This document shows, piece by piece, positions 17,517 through 27,907 of a stretch of 64,000 nt of DNA. The stretch is taken from positions 1,612,001 to 1,676,000 of the forward strand of contig NZ_JAMJWC010000001.1 in NCBI RefSeq assembly GCF_023554555.1, written 5' to 3'. This DNA comes from Sphingobacterium sp. lm-10. GTDB taxonomy: Bacteria > Bacteroidota > Bacteroidia > Sphingobacteriales > Sphingobacteriaceae. Each line of letters begins with the position of its first letter. Within the stretch, counting starts at the first letter, position 1. Under the pieces are notes generated by a model. That model was not told the DNA's origin, ran no database searches, and saw only the letters and a list, made by a program, of their open reading frames with translations. The position numbers and the translations under genes were made by a program.

Positions 17517-17642
17517 TTCTTCTACTGGCTTAGCAGTTGTATCTGAAGGCTTTCGCCCTTCTGTCCTTTTTCCGGGTCTACTTCTTCCATAAGACCCTGC
17601 AATGATTTTTCCTTTTTTAGTTTTCTTATCACCTTTACCCAT
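17514..17642 (-). CDS. 30S ribosomal protein THX
   Basis: This short gene on the minus strand encodes 42 residues beginning MGKGDKKTKKGKIIAGSYGR, the pattern of the small, very basic THX protein that sits at the head of the 30S subunit. The remainder (SRPGKRTEGRKPSDTT, then AKPVEE) ends in a short acidic tail. It follows guaB on the same strand, but the guaB terminator lies between them, so it probably has its own transcript. The stop codon falls within the right arm of the terminator shared with lysS. Confidence 0.85.
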   Translation of the reverse strand: MGKGDKKTKKGKIIAGSYGRSRPGKRTEGRKPSDTTAKPVEE

Positions 17643-17840
17643 AGTTTCTAAAATTTAATGAACATTATGATTTGAACGCTCTATTAGCAATGTATTCATT
17701 TTTTGTGAACTACACAAATACAGCGATCCTCCTCCAGCAAACTAACCCTCTAATTAGTAAGTAAAAACGTTATAGATTACGCAGGCCATCAAGCCAATAC
17801 AGACATCAACGCTCTGATGGTCAACTAGCAAAAATAAAAA

Positions 17841-17865
17841 ATCCCGCTTCCTTTCAGAGCGGGAT
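17841..17865 (-). terminator. Terminator of guaB
   Basis: The stem ATCCCGCT/AGCGGGAT (17841-17848 and 17858-17865) is followed on the minus strand by a T-rich run, 23 bases after the guaB stop. Confidence 0.88.
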
Positions 17866-17888
17866 CCATTATCTAATAGAGAAAAACC

Positions 17889-19401
<1,513 letters not shown>

Positions 19402-19553
19402 ACTACTAAATATTTGATACAATGTCAAAAAAAATATCAATTTAATTATTTAAATATGCAATAAACTCCCTCATTGAGATCTTTTTGGCAAGATAATTGC
19501 GCAACGGTCGCCATATCGGTTACAATAATTTTAGTCATCAAAATAAAACAAAT

Positions 19554-20021
19554 ATGAAAAAAGTACTACTATCATTAGGTGCGGCTATTGCCTTGGCATT
19601 TGGCGCACAGGAAGCAAAAGCACAGACTCCTTATGGAACAGCACTTGGTTTAGGAATTGATTTAGGGGATGGCCGTACATTCGTAGGACCACAGATCAAA
19701 CATAACTTCGGCGGAAATAATGCGGGTAATGCACAAGTATTGTTCGGTGGTGGCGCTACTATATTAGGCGTAGATTACTCATACAACCAAGCGATCGCGG
19801 GTGCCAACGGATTAACGTGGTACTTAGGTGTAGGCCCTCAAGTTTTATTCGCAAATGAAAGATCATTTTTCGCAATCCGTCCAGCAGCTGGTCTAGAATT
19901 TAAAGTACCGCAGGCTCCTTTAGCTATGCACTTTGACTGGAAGCCTAATTGGAATCTTACAAACCGCTCGCACTTCGAGCCAGCTCGTTTCAGTATCGGT
20001 TTGAAATTCACGTTGAACTAG
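19554..20021 (+). CDS. Small outer-membrane beta-barrel-like protein, unknown function
   Basis: This 155-residue exported protein starts at the ATG at 19554 (MKKVLLSLGAAIALAFG) with a signal peptide cut after ...EAKA. A longer frame to 19497 lacks the signal at its N-terminus and is rejected. The mature part alternates hydrophobic and polar residues with many Gly, Asn and aromatics, and ends in a strand with SIGLKFTLN, as expected of a short beta barrel or barrel-like protein. No enzymatic motif is visible. A perfect terminator follows, so it is a single-gene unit. Confidence 0.8.
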   Translation: MKKVLLSLGAAIALAFGAQEAKAQTPYGTALGLGIDLGDGRTFVGPQIKHNFGGNNAGNAQVLFGGGATILGVDYSYNQAIAGANGLTWYLGVGPQVLFANERSFFAIRPAAGLEFKVPQAPLAMHFDWKPNWNLTNRSHFEPARFSIGLKFTLN

Positions 20022-20046
20022 TAGATCGATAACCTACTTGATACAG

Positions 20047-20073
20047 CGCTCCTTTTGCTTAGCAAAAGGAGCG
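20047..20073 (+). terminator. Terminator
   Basis: The stem CGCTCCTTTTGC/GCAAAAGGAGCG with a 3-base loop is followed by TTTTATTTT, 26 bases after the small outer-membrane gene. Confidence 0.9.
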
Positions 20074-20142
20074 TTTTATTTTGGCGTAAGCCTATAATTA
20101 TGAGCAACACAAACTTAACCGTCAATTGTTTGTGATAATGCT

Positions 20143-20171
20143 CTTGTTTTTTCCTTTTTTTTATACCTTTG
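20143..20171 (+). promoter_or_regulatory. Promoter of secDF
   Basis: CTTG (20143-20146), 17 T-rich bases, then a perfect TACCTTTG (20164-20171). The leader to the ATG is about 60 bases and very A/T-rich. Confidence 0.6.
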
Positions 20172-20238
20172 CAAATCTTGAATATTTTTATTATTAAACT
20201 GAAAATACAACAAATCATAATTATAACGACTGATAGAA

Positions 20239-23200
20239 ATGCAGAGTAAAGGGCTGATTAAATTTTTGGTAGTAGTGGTTTCATTAGCATGCCTCTACTC
20301 CCTATCTTTCACTTTTGTAACCAGAAAAGTGGAAAGCGATGCCGCAGAATACGCGCAGGGCGATATGCTCAAAGAAAAAGCGTATTTGGATTCGGTTGCC
20401 GGACAAGTGGTGTACAACCTTGGTGTAGCGAAGTATACCTATCGCGAAGCAAAAGCACGTGAAATCGCTTTAGGACTAGATCTTAAAGGTGGTATGAACG
20501 TCACTATGGAGATCTCATTAGATGAGTTGATCCGCAACCTGGCCAATAATCCAAAGGATCAGGCTTTCAACAAATCGTTGGAAACTGCCGTAGCAAAAAG
20601 TAGATCAACCAACACCTCATTGATCGATTTATTTGTAGAAGAATACAAAGCTTCTGGATCGGGTACTCCTATCGCGTCATTCTTTGCAACAAAAGATAAT
20701 GCGGCTTCCATTAGTGCAAATAGTTCGGAAGGACAAGTTCGCACATTCCTTAAACGTGAAGCAGATAATGCCATCGAGAATTCTTACAAAGTATTACGTA
20801 CCCGTATCGACAAATTCGGTGTAGCTTCTCCAAATATCCAGATTCAACAAGGTACGAACCGTATTTTGGTGGAGCTTCCTGGTATCAAGGATGAAGATCG
20901 CGTACGTAAATTATTGCAGGGATCTGCAAAATTGGAGTTTTTTGAAACGCACAGCAACCCGGATGTTTATCCTTTATTGGAAAACATCGATAAGAGCTTA
21001 GCTGCGGCATTACGTAACGATAAATCGAGTTCTAAAACTGTTTCATCAGTAGCTAAAGCAGACAGCACTGCTACAGACACAACGGCTTCTGATGCCAACC
21101 TATTGGCTAATCTTGGCGCAAAAACAACCGATACGGATTCTGCTGCAGCTCTAGGGCAATTAGCAGAACAAAATCCGCTTTTCGCAGTGCTTAATCCATC
21201 CGTGTATCAGGGTCAAAATGGGCAACCATCTTTAACGCCAGGCGCCACAGTGGGTTATGCTCATTTGAAAGATACAGCACGCGTAAATCAATACTTGAAT
21301 CGTCCGGAAGTACGTTCAATGATTCCTTCGAATCTAAAATTTATGTGGTCGGTAAAACCGGAGCATAACTCCCCAGATTTCTTGTCGTTGTTTGCTATTA
21401 AAACAAACAACACGGAGAGCGGCGCAGTACTTACAGGCGATGTAATTACAGAAGCACGTGACGATTTTGACCAAAGCAACAGACCGGTAGTCTCTATGGG
21501 AATGAATGCTGAAGGCGCACGTCAGTGGAGACGTATCACCGCACAGGCCGCTCAAAGTAATGCATCGATAGCTATTATCTTAGACGGCGTAGTGTACTCA
21601 GCACCTACGGTGAATGAAGAAATCCCTGGAGGTAACTCTTCGATCTCCGGAAACTTCACGATCGAAGATACCAAAGATTTAGCCAACGTATTGAAAGCAG
21701 GTCGCCTTCCAACTACCGCAAAAATCGTAGAGGAAGCGATTGTAGGACCTTCATTAGGTCAGGCAGCCATCGATGCTGGTGTAAACTCAGCAGTGATTGG
21801 TTTCGCTGTCGTGATGGTGTTCATGATTGCATACTATAACCGTGCGGGTATCGCTGCTAACATCGCCGTGGTATTCAACGTGTTTTTCTTGTTAGGAATT
21901 CTAGCTTCGCTAAACGCCGTATTGACACTACCTGGTATTGCTGGTATCGTATTAACCATGGGTACAGCGGTAGATGCCAACGTACTGATTTATGAGCGTA
22001 TCCGTGAAGAATTGGGCTTAGGTAAATCAATGCGTCAAGCCATCGCAGACGGTTATAAACATGCCATGCCATCGATTCTCGATTCACAAATCACGACATT
22101 GCTCGTTGGTGTGATCTTGTTCTTCACTGGTAGCGGACCTATCCAAGGTTTTGCCACTACGTTGATGATTGGTATTGTTACTTCACTTTTCACGGCGATC
22201 TTTATCTCCCGTTTGATTTTTGAGTACCTTTTGGACAAAGACAAAAAGATTTCACTTTCTTTTCCTTGGTCTGCTAATACGCTTAAAAATGCGAACTTCC
22301 AGTTTGTAGCGAAAAGAAAAGTGTACTATATGATCTCTGCAGTAGTATCTGTGCTCTGTATCATCTCGATCTTCACCAAAGGATTCTCTCTGGGTGTAGA
22401 CTTCCAAGGTGGTCGCACCTATACGGTTCGTTATGATAACAATGTAAATCTAGAAGATGTACGCCGGAATTTGGATGAGGTATTTGGATTAACAACCGAG
22501 GTGAAAACATTTGGTAGTGAAAACCAAATCAAAGTAACGACGACCTACCATATCGAAGAAACCAGCGATGAAGCTGATGGAGAAGTATTAGCGAAATTAA
22601 ACGAAGGTTTATCTCAAGTAGGTGCCAACGATTATGAGATCTTATCCCAGCAAAAAGTAGGTCCTTCAATTGCCAGCGACATTCGCGATCGTGCAATCTA
22701 CGCTGCGGTATTCTCTATTCTAATTATTGCCGCCTACATTTTGCTTCGTTTCCGCAGATGGCAGTACTCCGTATCTGCAGCAATCTCCACCACACATGAT
22801 GGTATCGTATTGCTAGGTATCTTCTCTGCATTAGATGGATTGGTACCATTCTCCTTAGATATTGATCAGCATTTCGTGGCTGCTTTATTGACGGTATTAG
22901 CTTACTCTGTGAATGACACCGTGGTCGTATTTGACCGTCTTCGTGAATACTTAACGAAGCCTTTCGGGAAGAATGAAAACTTAGGTAGCACCATCAACAG
23001 AGCGATCAACTCTACATTAAGTCGTACGATCATTACCTCATTAACTTTGATCTTTGTATTGGCCGTATTGTTCATCTTCGGTGGTGAAGTTATCAGAGGC
23101 TTCTCTTTTGCGATCTTGATCGGTATTATTGTAGCTACTTATTCTTCTATCTTTATCGCTGCACCAAGCATGTACGATTTGACACCAGAAGAAAATGCTG

Positions 23201-23250
23201 CACAAGAGATCGCTCCAAAAGTGAAAGAAGTAAAAACAGTAACAAGCTAA
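20239..23250 (+). CDS. secDF: Protein translocase subunit SecDF (fused)
   Basis: This inner-membrane protein uses the proton gradient to pull exported proteins through SecYEG. SecD and SecF are fused in one 1003-residue chain, as is usual in Bacteroidota. The SecD part (about 1-670) has the first helix, the large periplasmic P1 domain (LGLDLKGGMNVTMEI, LRTRIDKFGV, GIKDEDRVR) and helices with GTAVDANVLIYERIREEL. The SecF part (about 680-980) has GVDFQGGRTYTVRY and AYSVNDTVVVFDRLREYL. A low-complexity Ser/Thr/Asp insert (about residues 265-310, with DSTATDTTASDA) lies in the P1 domain. It is a single-gene unit. Confidence 0.96.
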   Translation: MQSKGLIKFLVVVVSLACLYSLSFTFVTRKVESDAAEYAQGDMLKEKAYLDSVAGQVVYNLGVAKYTYREAKAREIALGLDLKGGMNVTMEISLDELIRNLANNPKDQAFNKSLETAVAKSRSTNTSLIDLFVEEYKASGSGTPIASFFATKDNAASISANSSEGQVRTFLKREADNAIENSYKVLRTRIDKFGVASPNIQIQQGTNRILVELPGIKDEDRVRKLLQGSAKLEFFETHSNPDVYPLLENIDKSLAAALRNDKSSSKTVSSVAKADSTATDTTASDANLLANLGAKTTDTDSAAALGQLAEQNPLFAVLNPSVYQGQNGQPSLTPGATVGYAHLKDTARVNQYLNRPEVRSMIPSNLKFMWSVKPEHNSPDFLSLFAIKTNNTESGAVLTGDVITEARDDFDQSNRPVVSMGMNAEGARQWRRITAQAAQSNASIAIILDGVVYSAPTVNEEIPGGNSSISGNFTIEDTKDLANVLKAGRLPTTAKIVEEAIVGPSLGQAAIDAGVNSAVIGFAVVMVFMIAYYNRAGIAANIAVVFNVFFLLGILASLNAVLTLPGIAGIVLTMGTAVDANVLIYERIREELGLGKSMRQAIADGYKHAMPSILDSQITTLLVGVILFFTGSGPIQGFATTLMIGIVTSLFTAIFISRLIFEYLLDKDKKISLSFPWSANTLKNANFQFVAKRKVYYMISAVVSVLCIISIFTKGFSLGVDFQGGRTYTVRYDNNVNLEDVRRNLDEVFGLTTEVKTFGSENQIKVTTTYHIEETSDEADGEVLAKLNEGLSQVGANDYEILSQQKVGPSIASDIRDRAIYAAVFSILIIAAYILLRFRRWQYSVSAAISTTHDGIVLLGIFSALDGLVPFSLDIDQHFVAALLTVLAYSVNDTVVVFDRLREYLTKPFGKNENLGSTINRAINSTLSRTIITSLTLIFVLAVLFIFGGEVIRGFSFAILIGIIVATYSSIFIAAPSMYDLTPEENAAQEIAPKVKEVKTVTS

Positions 23251-23275
23251 TCAAGTATAAGCTATTAGCATTAAT

Positions 23276-23313
23276 AAAGAGCAGGCTTTCTGGAAACAGG
23301 AAGCCTGCTCTTT
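23276..23313 (+). terminator. Terminator of secDF
   Basis: The stem AAAGAGCAGGCTT/AAGCCTGCTCTTT (23276-23288 and 23301-23313) is followed by TTTT, 25 bases after the secDF stop. Confidence 0.88.
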
Positions 23314-23354
23314 TTCATTACGATGTGATATAAGGGTTAAGAATAGTTAAAGCA

Positions 23355-23386
23355 CTTGCAATAGCTTGTCGCTTGCCGTATATTTG
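23355..23386 (+). promoter_or_regulatory. Orphan promoter
   Basis: CTTG (23355-23358), 20 bases, then a perfect TATATTTG (23379-23386). No coding gene starts behind it before the terminator at 23422. Confidence 0.55.
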
Positions 23387-23390
23387 ACTA

Positions 23391-23459
23391 TTCATAATTT
23401 TAGGTTAATAATTGGTTAGTTAAGCATTCCCATTCTCCCCGATTGGGAATGCTTTTTTT
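23391..23459 (+). ncRNA. Candidate small RNA (about 65-70 nt)
   Basis: A good promoter at 23355-23386 is followed, after about 35 unstructured A/T-rich bases, by an intrinsic terminator: stem AAGCATTCCCA/TGGGAATGCTT at 23422-23432 and 23443-23453, then seven T. SecDF already has its own terminator 110 bases earlier, and the next gene has its own promoter at 23584, so this promoter-terminator pair is not needed by either. The predicted RNA has a single-stranded 5' part (with GGTTAATAATTGG) and a 3' hairpin with a U tail, the usual form of a trans-acting small RNA. No known family is recognised. Confidence 0.4.
23422..23459 (+). terminator. Intrinsic terminator of the candidate small RNA
   Basis: An 11-bp stem, 10-base loop and a run of T. 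It is the second terminator after secDF, on the same strand. Confidence 0.85.
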
Positions 23460-23583
23460 ATATCCGGTTTAATCAGGTAAACTCCCCCTTAGATAACCCA
23501 AAAGCGATCCTATTTTTACGTTTATATGTTATACCTATTTAATTAAACAGAAACCTATATTCGGGATATTCCTCATTTTTCTT

Positions 23584-23591
23584 TAGCTTTG
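23584..23591 (+). promoter_or_regulatory. -7 element of the thioredoxin-fold lipoprotein/gap unit
   Basis: TAGCTTTG matches TAnnTTTG, 22 bases before the ATG at 23614; no clear -33 TTTG. Confidence 0.5.
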
Positions 23592-23613
23592 ACCAGCATT
23601 TATAAGGCAGTTT

Positions 23614-24222
23614 ATGAAAGGTAAATTTTCAGTATTGAGTTTGGCATTGGCCCTTGGTTTGGCCGCATGTAATAACGGTGGTTCAGATAGCAAGACGACT
23701 TCTACAGATCCGCATGAAGGACACGATCACAGCGCACAAACTGCCGCATCGACGCCACATACACAAACTCCTCCACCGGCTCAACCAGAAGAGCAAGATC
23801 CCGCTGCTAGCATTCCAGACTTCAAATTTTACAAAGTAAAATCTGGTTTTGGCTTCGAGAAAAGTGACATCCCAAGTAGTAAAAATACCGTATTCATCTT
23901 GTTCGACCCCTCTTGCGGACATTGCCAGCAAGAGACACAAGCATTAGCTAAAAACTACGAAAAAATTAAAGACGTCAACCTGTTATATATCTCCATGAAC
24001 GACCCCGGATTGATGGTAAACTTCCTTCCGTCATTCGGCAAAGAGTTAGATGGCAAATCTAATGTGGAAGTACTGTATGACCGAGATCAGGAGTTTATCC
24101 GTAAATTTCATATTCCCAAAATGTTCCCTGCAAATTACGTGTACGGAGCAGATGGTAATTTAAAAACGTATTGGGTTGGAGAAAAAAATATCGATGACAT
24201 TTTAAAAGCATTCGTACAATAA
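23614..24222 (+). CDS. Thioredoxin-fold (TlpA-like) lipoprotein
   Basis: This 202-residue protein has a lipoprotein signal (ALGLAACNN, lipidated Cys19). A low-complexity linker (residues 22-65) is rich in Thr, Pro and His (DPHEGHDHS) and might bind metal. A thioredoxin-like domain follows with the redox pair Cys101-Gly-His-Cys104 in FDPSCGHCQQE. The cis-proline region (HIPKMFPANYVY) is present. It probably works at the periplasmic face of a membrane as a thiol-disulfide reductase or sensor. The gap gene starts 5 bases after its stop, an unusual pairing with no evident functional link. Confidence 0.85.
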   Translation: MKGKFSVLSLALALGLAACNNGGSDSKTTSTDPHEGHDHSAQTAASTPHTQTPPPAQPEEQDPAASIPDFKFYKVKSGFGFEKSDIPSSKNTVFILFDPSCGHCQQETQALAKNYEKIKDVNLLYISMNDPGLMVNFLPSFGKELDGKSNVEVLYDRDQEFIRKFHIPKMFPANYVYGADGNLKTYWVGEKNIDDILKAFVQ

Positions 24223-24227
24223 GAACG

Positions 24228-25244
24228 ATGAGGATTGCTATTAATGGGTTTGGAAGAATAGGTAGGCATACCCTGCGTCATCTTATTCAACGTGAGCTGG
24301 AAGGAGTAACTGTTGTCGCCATCAATGATCTGGCAGATGCTGCAACGCTTGCTCATCTCTTTAAATACGACTCGGTACACGGTCCGGCAAATTTTCCGGT
24401 TGCGCATCGAGATAGTTATTTGGAAATCGGAGCCCAATCCATCCAGGTTTATAATGAAAAAGATCCCGCACGTCTGCCATGGTCCGTTTTAGGAATAGAT
24501 CTGGTCATAGAAGCTACCGGTCATTTTACGACTTCAGCTGCTGCCGCAAAACACATTACTGCAGGTGCCCAGCAAGTAGTCATCTCCGCCCCGTCGCCGG
24601 ACAAAGAGATTCCGACGGTTGTATTAGGGATTAACGATGCAACATTTGACTGGAGTGCTCCGATATTTTCTAATGCTTCCTGTACCACCAATAATGTGGC
24701 ACCCTTGGTCAAAATCCTGGACGATAATTGGTCCATACAAGACGGCTACATCACCACAGTGCACTCCATGACGGGAGATCAAAACCTGCATGATGCACCG
24801 CATCGGGATCTTCGCCGCGCACGTGCCGCTTCTACTTCAATCATCCCCACATCAACCGGCGCGGCAAAAGCCATCACTAATGTATTTCCACATCTGGAAG
24901 GGAAGTTAGGTGGTGCAGGCATCCGTGTACCTGTACTAAATGGTTCGCTAACCGATTTCACCTGTACCTTAGCAAAATCGACTACCGTAGCAGAAATCAA
25001 TAAAAAGTTCCAAGCTGCGGCTGACGGTGACTTAAAAAATGTATTGTATTACACGGAAGATCCAATTGTATCCGTGGATATTATCAATAATCCCTACTCC
25101 TGCGTATTTGATGCACAGCTTACCTCTGTTGTGGGTGGTTTAGTAAAGGTGGTAGGTTGGTACGATAATGAATACGGATATTCTAATCGTATGGTCGATA
25201 TTGTTCAGATCTTAAATCGCTTAGAGACGACCCTCGACGCCTAA
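24228..25244 (+). CDS. gap: Glyceraldehyde-3-phosphate dehydrogenase, type I
   Basis: This enzyme oxidises glyceraldehyde-3-phosphate to 1,3-bisphosphoglycerate with NAD+. The 338-residue protein has the dinucleotide loop NGFGRIGR, Asp34 in AINDLA (favouring NAD over NADP), catalytic Cys152 in SNASCTTNN, the active-site His in TVHSMTGDQ, and WYDNEYGYSNRMVD near the C-terminus. It follows the thioredoxin-fold lipoprotein by 5 bases. Its last 24 bases overlap the end of the convergent TIGR02757 gene. Confidence 0.96.
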   Translation: MRIAINGFGRIGRHTLRHLIQRELEGVTVVAINDLADAATLAHLFKYDSVHGPANFPVAHRDSYLEIGAQSIQVYNEKDPARLPWSVLGIDLVIEATGHFTTSAAAAKHITAGAQQVVISAPSPDKEIPTVVLGINDATFDWSAPIFSNASCTTNNVAPLVKILDDNWSIQDGYITTVHSMTGDQNLHDAPHRDLRRARAASTSIIPTSTGAAKAITNVFPHLEGKLGGAGIRVPVLNGSLTDFTCTLAKSTTVAEINKKFQAAADGDLKNVLYYTEDPIVSVDIINNPYSCVFDAQLTSVVGGLVKVVGWYDNEYGYSNRMVDIVQILNRLETTLDA

Positions 25245-25997
25245 TCCAAATAGTGCGAAATCATATTTTACGGGATCCTGAGCATCCAACAAGCGAAGTT
25301 GGCGAGTCAATTCCATGGCCATATTCCAGTTGACGGTTGGAGTCGTAATCAGCCCTAATTTCTTTCCTACCCGCTCTACATGCACATCGCAGGGACAGAC
25401 CAAGTTGGCAGGTCGTATTTTCGACCAAATTCCGAAGTCTACACCTTGCTCATCCTGGCGTACCATCCAGCGCAAAAACATGTTCAAACGCTTGCAGCTG
25501 GATTTCTGTACGGGCGAGCTGATGTGCTTGCGCGTGCGTTCGGGATAATCCAATAAAGAGAAAAAGTAAGATTTAAAATAATTCAGGGCCTGCTCCACAG
25601 ATACCTCCGCCTGTTCTTCTTGTCCCCAAATGAATGCCATTTCTAGGGAATCATGCTGCGCATAATGATGACGCAGAAACGAGATAAAATAAAGCAGATC
25701 GGTATCGTTGAAAGTACGATGTTTAAATCCAAGAAGGCCAGCAAGATCCTGATCAGAATGATGTAGCACAAAGGCATAAGGTTCGCCCTGCATACGTGCT
25801 ATTAGTTCAGTACATTTGTTGATAATGGTTTTGCGCTGACCCCACGCCAAAATACTCGCAAAGAGCCCCATGATCTCCACATCCTGCTTTAAAGTAAAAC
25901 GATGTGGAATAGCAATAGGATCTGATTCGATAAAGCCAGGGCGATTGTATTCGGCCACTTTTTGATCCAAAAACTCTTTTAAATCAAAATGAGCCAT
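25221..25997 (-). CDS. TIGR02757 (DUF2400) family protein, function unknown
   Basis: This 258-residue protein of the TIGR02757 family is widespread in Bacteroidota. The typical opening is MAHFDLKEFLDQKVAEYNRP; SILAWGQRKTIINKC, NMFLRWMVRQDE and CDVHVERVGKKLGL are conserved blocks. The helical build and the last motif suggest a resemblance to HhH-GPD DNA glycosylase folds, but the activity is unproven. It is the third gene of the adk-obgE operon (6 bases after obgE). It overlaps the 3' end of gap by 24 bases on the opposite strand. Confidence 0.85.
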   Translation of the reverse strand: MAHFDLKEFLDQKVAEYNRPGFIESDPIAIPHRFTLKQDVEIMGLFASILAWGQRKTIINKCTELIARMQGEPYAFVLHHSDQDLAGLLGFKHRTFNDTDLLYFISFLRHHYAQHDSLEMAFIWGQEEQAEVSVEQALNYFKSYFFSLLDYPERTRKHISSPVQKSSCKRLNMFLRWMVRQDEQGVDFGIWSKIRPANLVCPCDVHVERVGKKLGLITTPTVNWNMAMELTRQLRLLDAQDPVKYDFALFGLGVEGRL

Positions 25998-26003
25998 ACG
26001 AAA

Positions 26004-27002
26004 TTAACCTACAATCTGTTTATAGATAGCGTCTTTGAGCTGCTGAATGTTTTTTCCGGTTACGGAGGAGATGAATAAATAAGGGATATCTTGCGGAATT
26101 TGCGCTTTCATCTCTTCTTCCAACTGCTCATCCAGCATATCTGCTTTTGTCACCGCCAATAAACGTGGCTTATCGACCAATTCTGGATTGTATGCCGTTA
26201 GCTCTCGCAGCAAAATATCATACTCTTCCGAGATGGTTCGATCCGTATCTACCGGTACCATAAACAGCAATACCGAATTGCGTTCAATATGTCTTAGAAA
26301 GCGGTAGCCTAAGCCCTTACCTTCCGATGCCCCTTCAATAATACCAGGAATATCTGCCATCACGAAAGATTTGCTGTCGCGGTAAGATACAATTCCTAGG
26401 TTAGGCACAATGGTGGTAAATGGATAATCAGCAATTTCTGGCTTGGCCGCGGAGACCACAGATAGCAAAGTTGACTTCCCCGCATTTGGAAATCCTACTA
26501 AGCCAACATCAGCAAGCACTTTCAGTTCCAGAATCATCCACTCTTCTTTTCCGGGAATTCCGGGCTGCGAATAGCGTGGAGTTTGCTGTGTAGGTGTTTT
26601 GAAATGCCAGTTGCCTAAACCACCCTTACCACCTGGAGTCAGAATTTTTGTTTCGCCCTCTTCCGTAATTTCGAAAAGTACCTCACCCGTTTCTGCATTT
26701 TTGGCAATTGTACCCAAAGGCACTTCCAGAATCTCATCCTTACCGGTAGCGCCAGATTTCAACGCGCTTCCGCCTCGTTCGCCATCGGCAGCGATAATGT
26801 GTTTACGGTATTTTAAATGCAGCAAGGTCCAGTGATTGGTAGAACCTTTCAAAATGATATGACCCCCACGACCGCCATCGCCGCCATCGGGACCGCCTTT
26901 GGCGGTAGTCTTGTCTCTATGCAGATGCGCCGAGCCTGCACCTCCGTGGCCAGAACGACAACATACCTTTACATAATCAACAAAATTAGAACCCTGTGCC
27001 AT
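26004..27002 (-). CDS. obgE: Obg GTPase (ObgE/CgtA)
   Basis: This ribosome- and stress-associated GTPase acts in 50S maturation and growth control and binds (p)ppGpp. The 332-residue protein has the glycine-rich Obg domain at residues 1-158 ([27 protein letters not shown]) and a G domain with [27 protein letters not shown] and VTKADM. The optional C-terminal OCT domain is absent. It lies 25 bases after adk and 6 before the TIGR02757 gene. Confidence 0.96.
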   Translation of the reverse strand: MAQGSNFVDYVKVCCRSGHGGAGSAHLHRDKTTAKGGPDGGDGGRGGHIILKGSTNHWTLLHLKYRKHIIAADGERGGSALKSGATGKDEILEVPLGTIAKNAETGEVLFEITEEGETKILTPGGKGGLGNWHFKTPTQQTPRYSQPGIPGKEEWMILELKVLADVGLVGFPNAGKSTLLSVVSAAKPEIADYPFTTIVPNLGIVSYRDSKSFVMADIPGIIEGASEGKGLGYRFLRHIERNSVLLFMVPVDTDRTISEEYDILLRELTAYNPELVDKPRLLAVTKADMLDEQLEEEMKAQIPQDIPYLFISSVTGKNIQQLKDAIYKQIVG

Positions 27003-27027
27003 ATCAATATTAAAAATTACCTGTAGA

Positions 27028-27606
27028 TTACCCTACTTTGTGTGTATCAATCACTTTAGATAAAGCGACGAATATTTCGTCGATCTCTCCAATACCATCG
27101 ATCTTATTTAATTTACCCTGTTGTTCGTAGTATGGCAACACATGTATTGTCTTGCTAAAATACTCTTCAATACGTTTTTTCAACTTGTCTGCTGCATCAT
27201 CGGCACGGCCAGACACTTCTTGTCTTTTGGCAATACGTGCCGTCAATTCTTCTTCGCTGACGTCCAGCGCCAACACTGTGCTGATCGGCTGTCCATTAGA
27301 TTCTAAAAATTGATCCAATGCTTCTGCCTGAGCCACCGTTCGCGGAAAACCATCAAAGATAAAGCCCTTAGCATTTTGATGCTCATTGATCTCCTGCTCC
27401 AGCATAGAGATAGTAATCGAATCAGGCACCAAATTACCGTCAGCGATAATCTGATTTACCTTCTTGCCCAGCTCGGTCTCGTTTTTAATATGAGCACGAA
27501 ACATATCTCCTGTAGAGATATGATGTAATCCATATTGAGCGATTAGTTTTTCCGACTGTGTCCCCTTACCTGCACCAGGAGGGCCAAAAATTACAAGGTT
27601 TAACAT
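27028..27606 (-). CDS. adk: Adenylate kinase, short form
   Basis: This enzyme interconverts 2 ADP with ATP and AMP. The 192-residue protein has the P-loop [16 protein letters not shown] and [12 protein letters not shown] (AMP site). The LID is reduced to a short turn ([11 protein letters not shown]), the small variant lacking the zinc LID. In some Bacteroidota adk is fused to hpt; here it is free. It is the first gene of the adk-obgE-TIGR02757 unit and starts just after the tRNA-Arg terminator. Confidence 0.95.
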   Translation of the reverse strand: MLNLVIFGPPGAGKGTQSEKLIAQYGLHHISTGDMFRAHIKNETELGKKVNQIIADGNLVPDSITISMLEQEINEHQNAKGFIFDGFPRTVAQAEALDQFLESNGQPISTVLALDVSEEELTARIAKRQEVSGRADDAADKLKKRIEEYFSKTIHVLPYYEQQGKLNKIDGIGEIDEIFVALSKVIDTHKVG

Positions 27607-27637
27607 AACGTTCTGTTATTTTGTTTATTGCAAAATA

Positions 27638-27668
27638 AAAGCCTAATCCGTGGATCGAATTAGGCTTT
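27638..27668 (-). terminator. Terminator of tRNA-Arg
   Basis: The stem AAAGCCTAAT/ATTAGGCTTT (27638-27647 and 27659-27668) is followed on the minus strand by TTTTATTTTG. It begins 14 bases after the tRNA 3' end and lies just before adk. Confidence 0.85.
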
Positions 27669-27681
27669 GATGTTAACTAAG

Positions 27682-27755
27682 TGCGCTCAAAGGGAGTCGA
27701 ACCCCTAACCTCCTGATCCGTAGTCAGGTGCTCTATCCAATTAAGCTATGAGCGC
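27682..27755 (-). tRNA. tRNA-Arg (anticodon ACG)
   Basis: The 74 bases on the minus strand fold into a full cloverleaf. The acceptor stem is GCGCTCA/TGAGCGC with discriminator A; the D arm is GCTT...GAGC; the anticodon stem CCTGA/TCAGG has loop CTACGGA (anticodon ACG, read as ICG after deamination). The T arm is AGGGG-TTCGACT-CCCTT. The 3' CCA is not encoded. It has its own promoter and terminator. Confidence 0.97.
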
Positions 27756-27800
27756 CGCTTCCAAAGCATAAAGAGTTGTGCCCGTTTTGTTTTGGTGTTG

Positions 27801-27831
27801 CAAATATAGCAAAATGCTTTTTGCTAACAAA
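27801..27831 (-). promoter_or_regulatory. Promoter of tRNA-Arg
   Basis: On the minus strand TTTG (27831-27828), exactly 19 bases, then TATATTTG (27808-27801). This is a perfect match to the Bacteroidota consensus, about 45 bases before the tRNA. Confidence 0.8.
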
Positions 27832-27907
27832 TATTTTTTCATCAAAGCCCGCCCTGAATGTGTAGTACGGGTCGGGATAGCAGCAGAAACTGCTTCATAA
27901 TGAATAG

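Noticed and set aside
27840..27900. GC-rich inverted-like segment before the bshB1 stop
   Set aside because: CCCGCCC and GGGTCGGG pair poorly and no T run follows on the minus strand.
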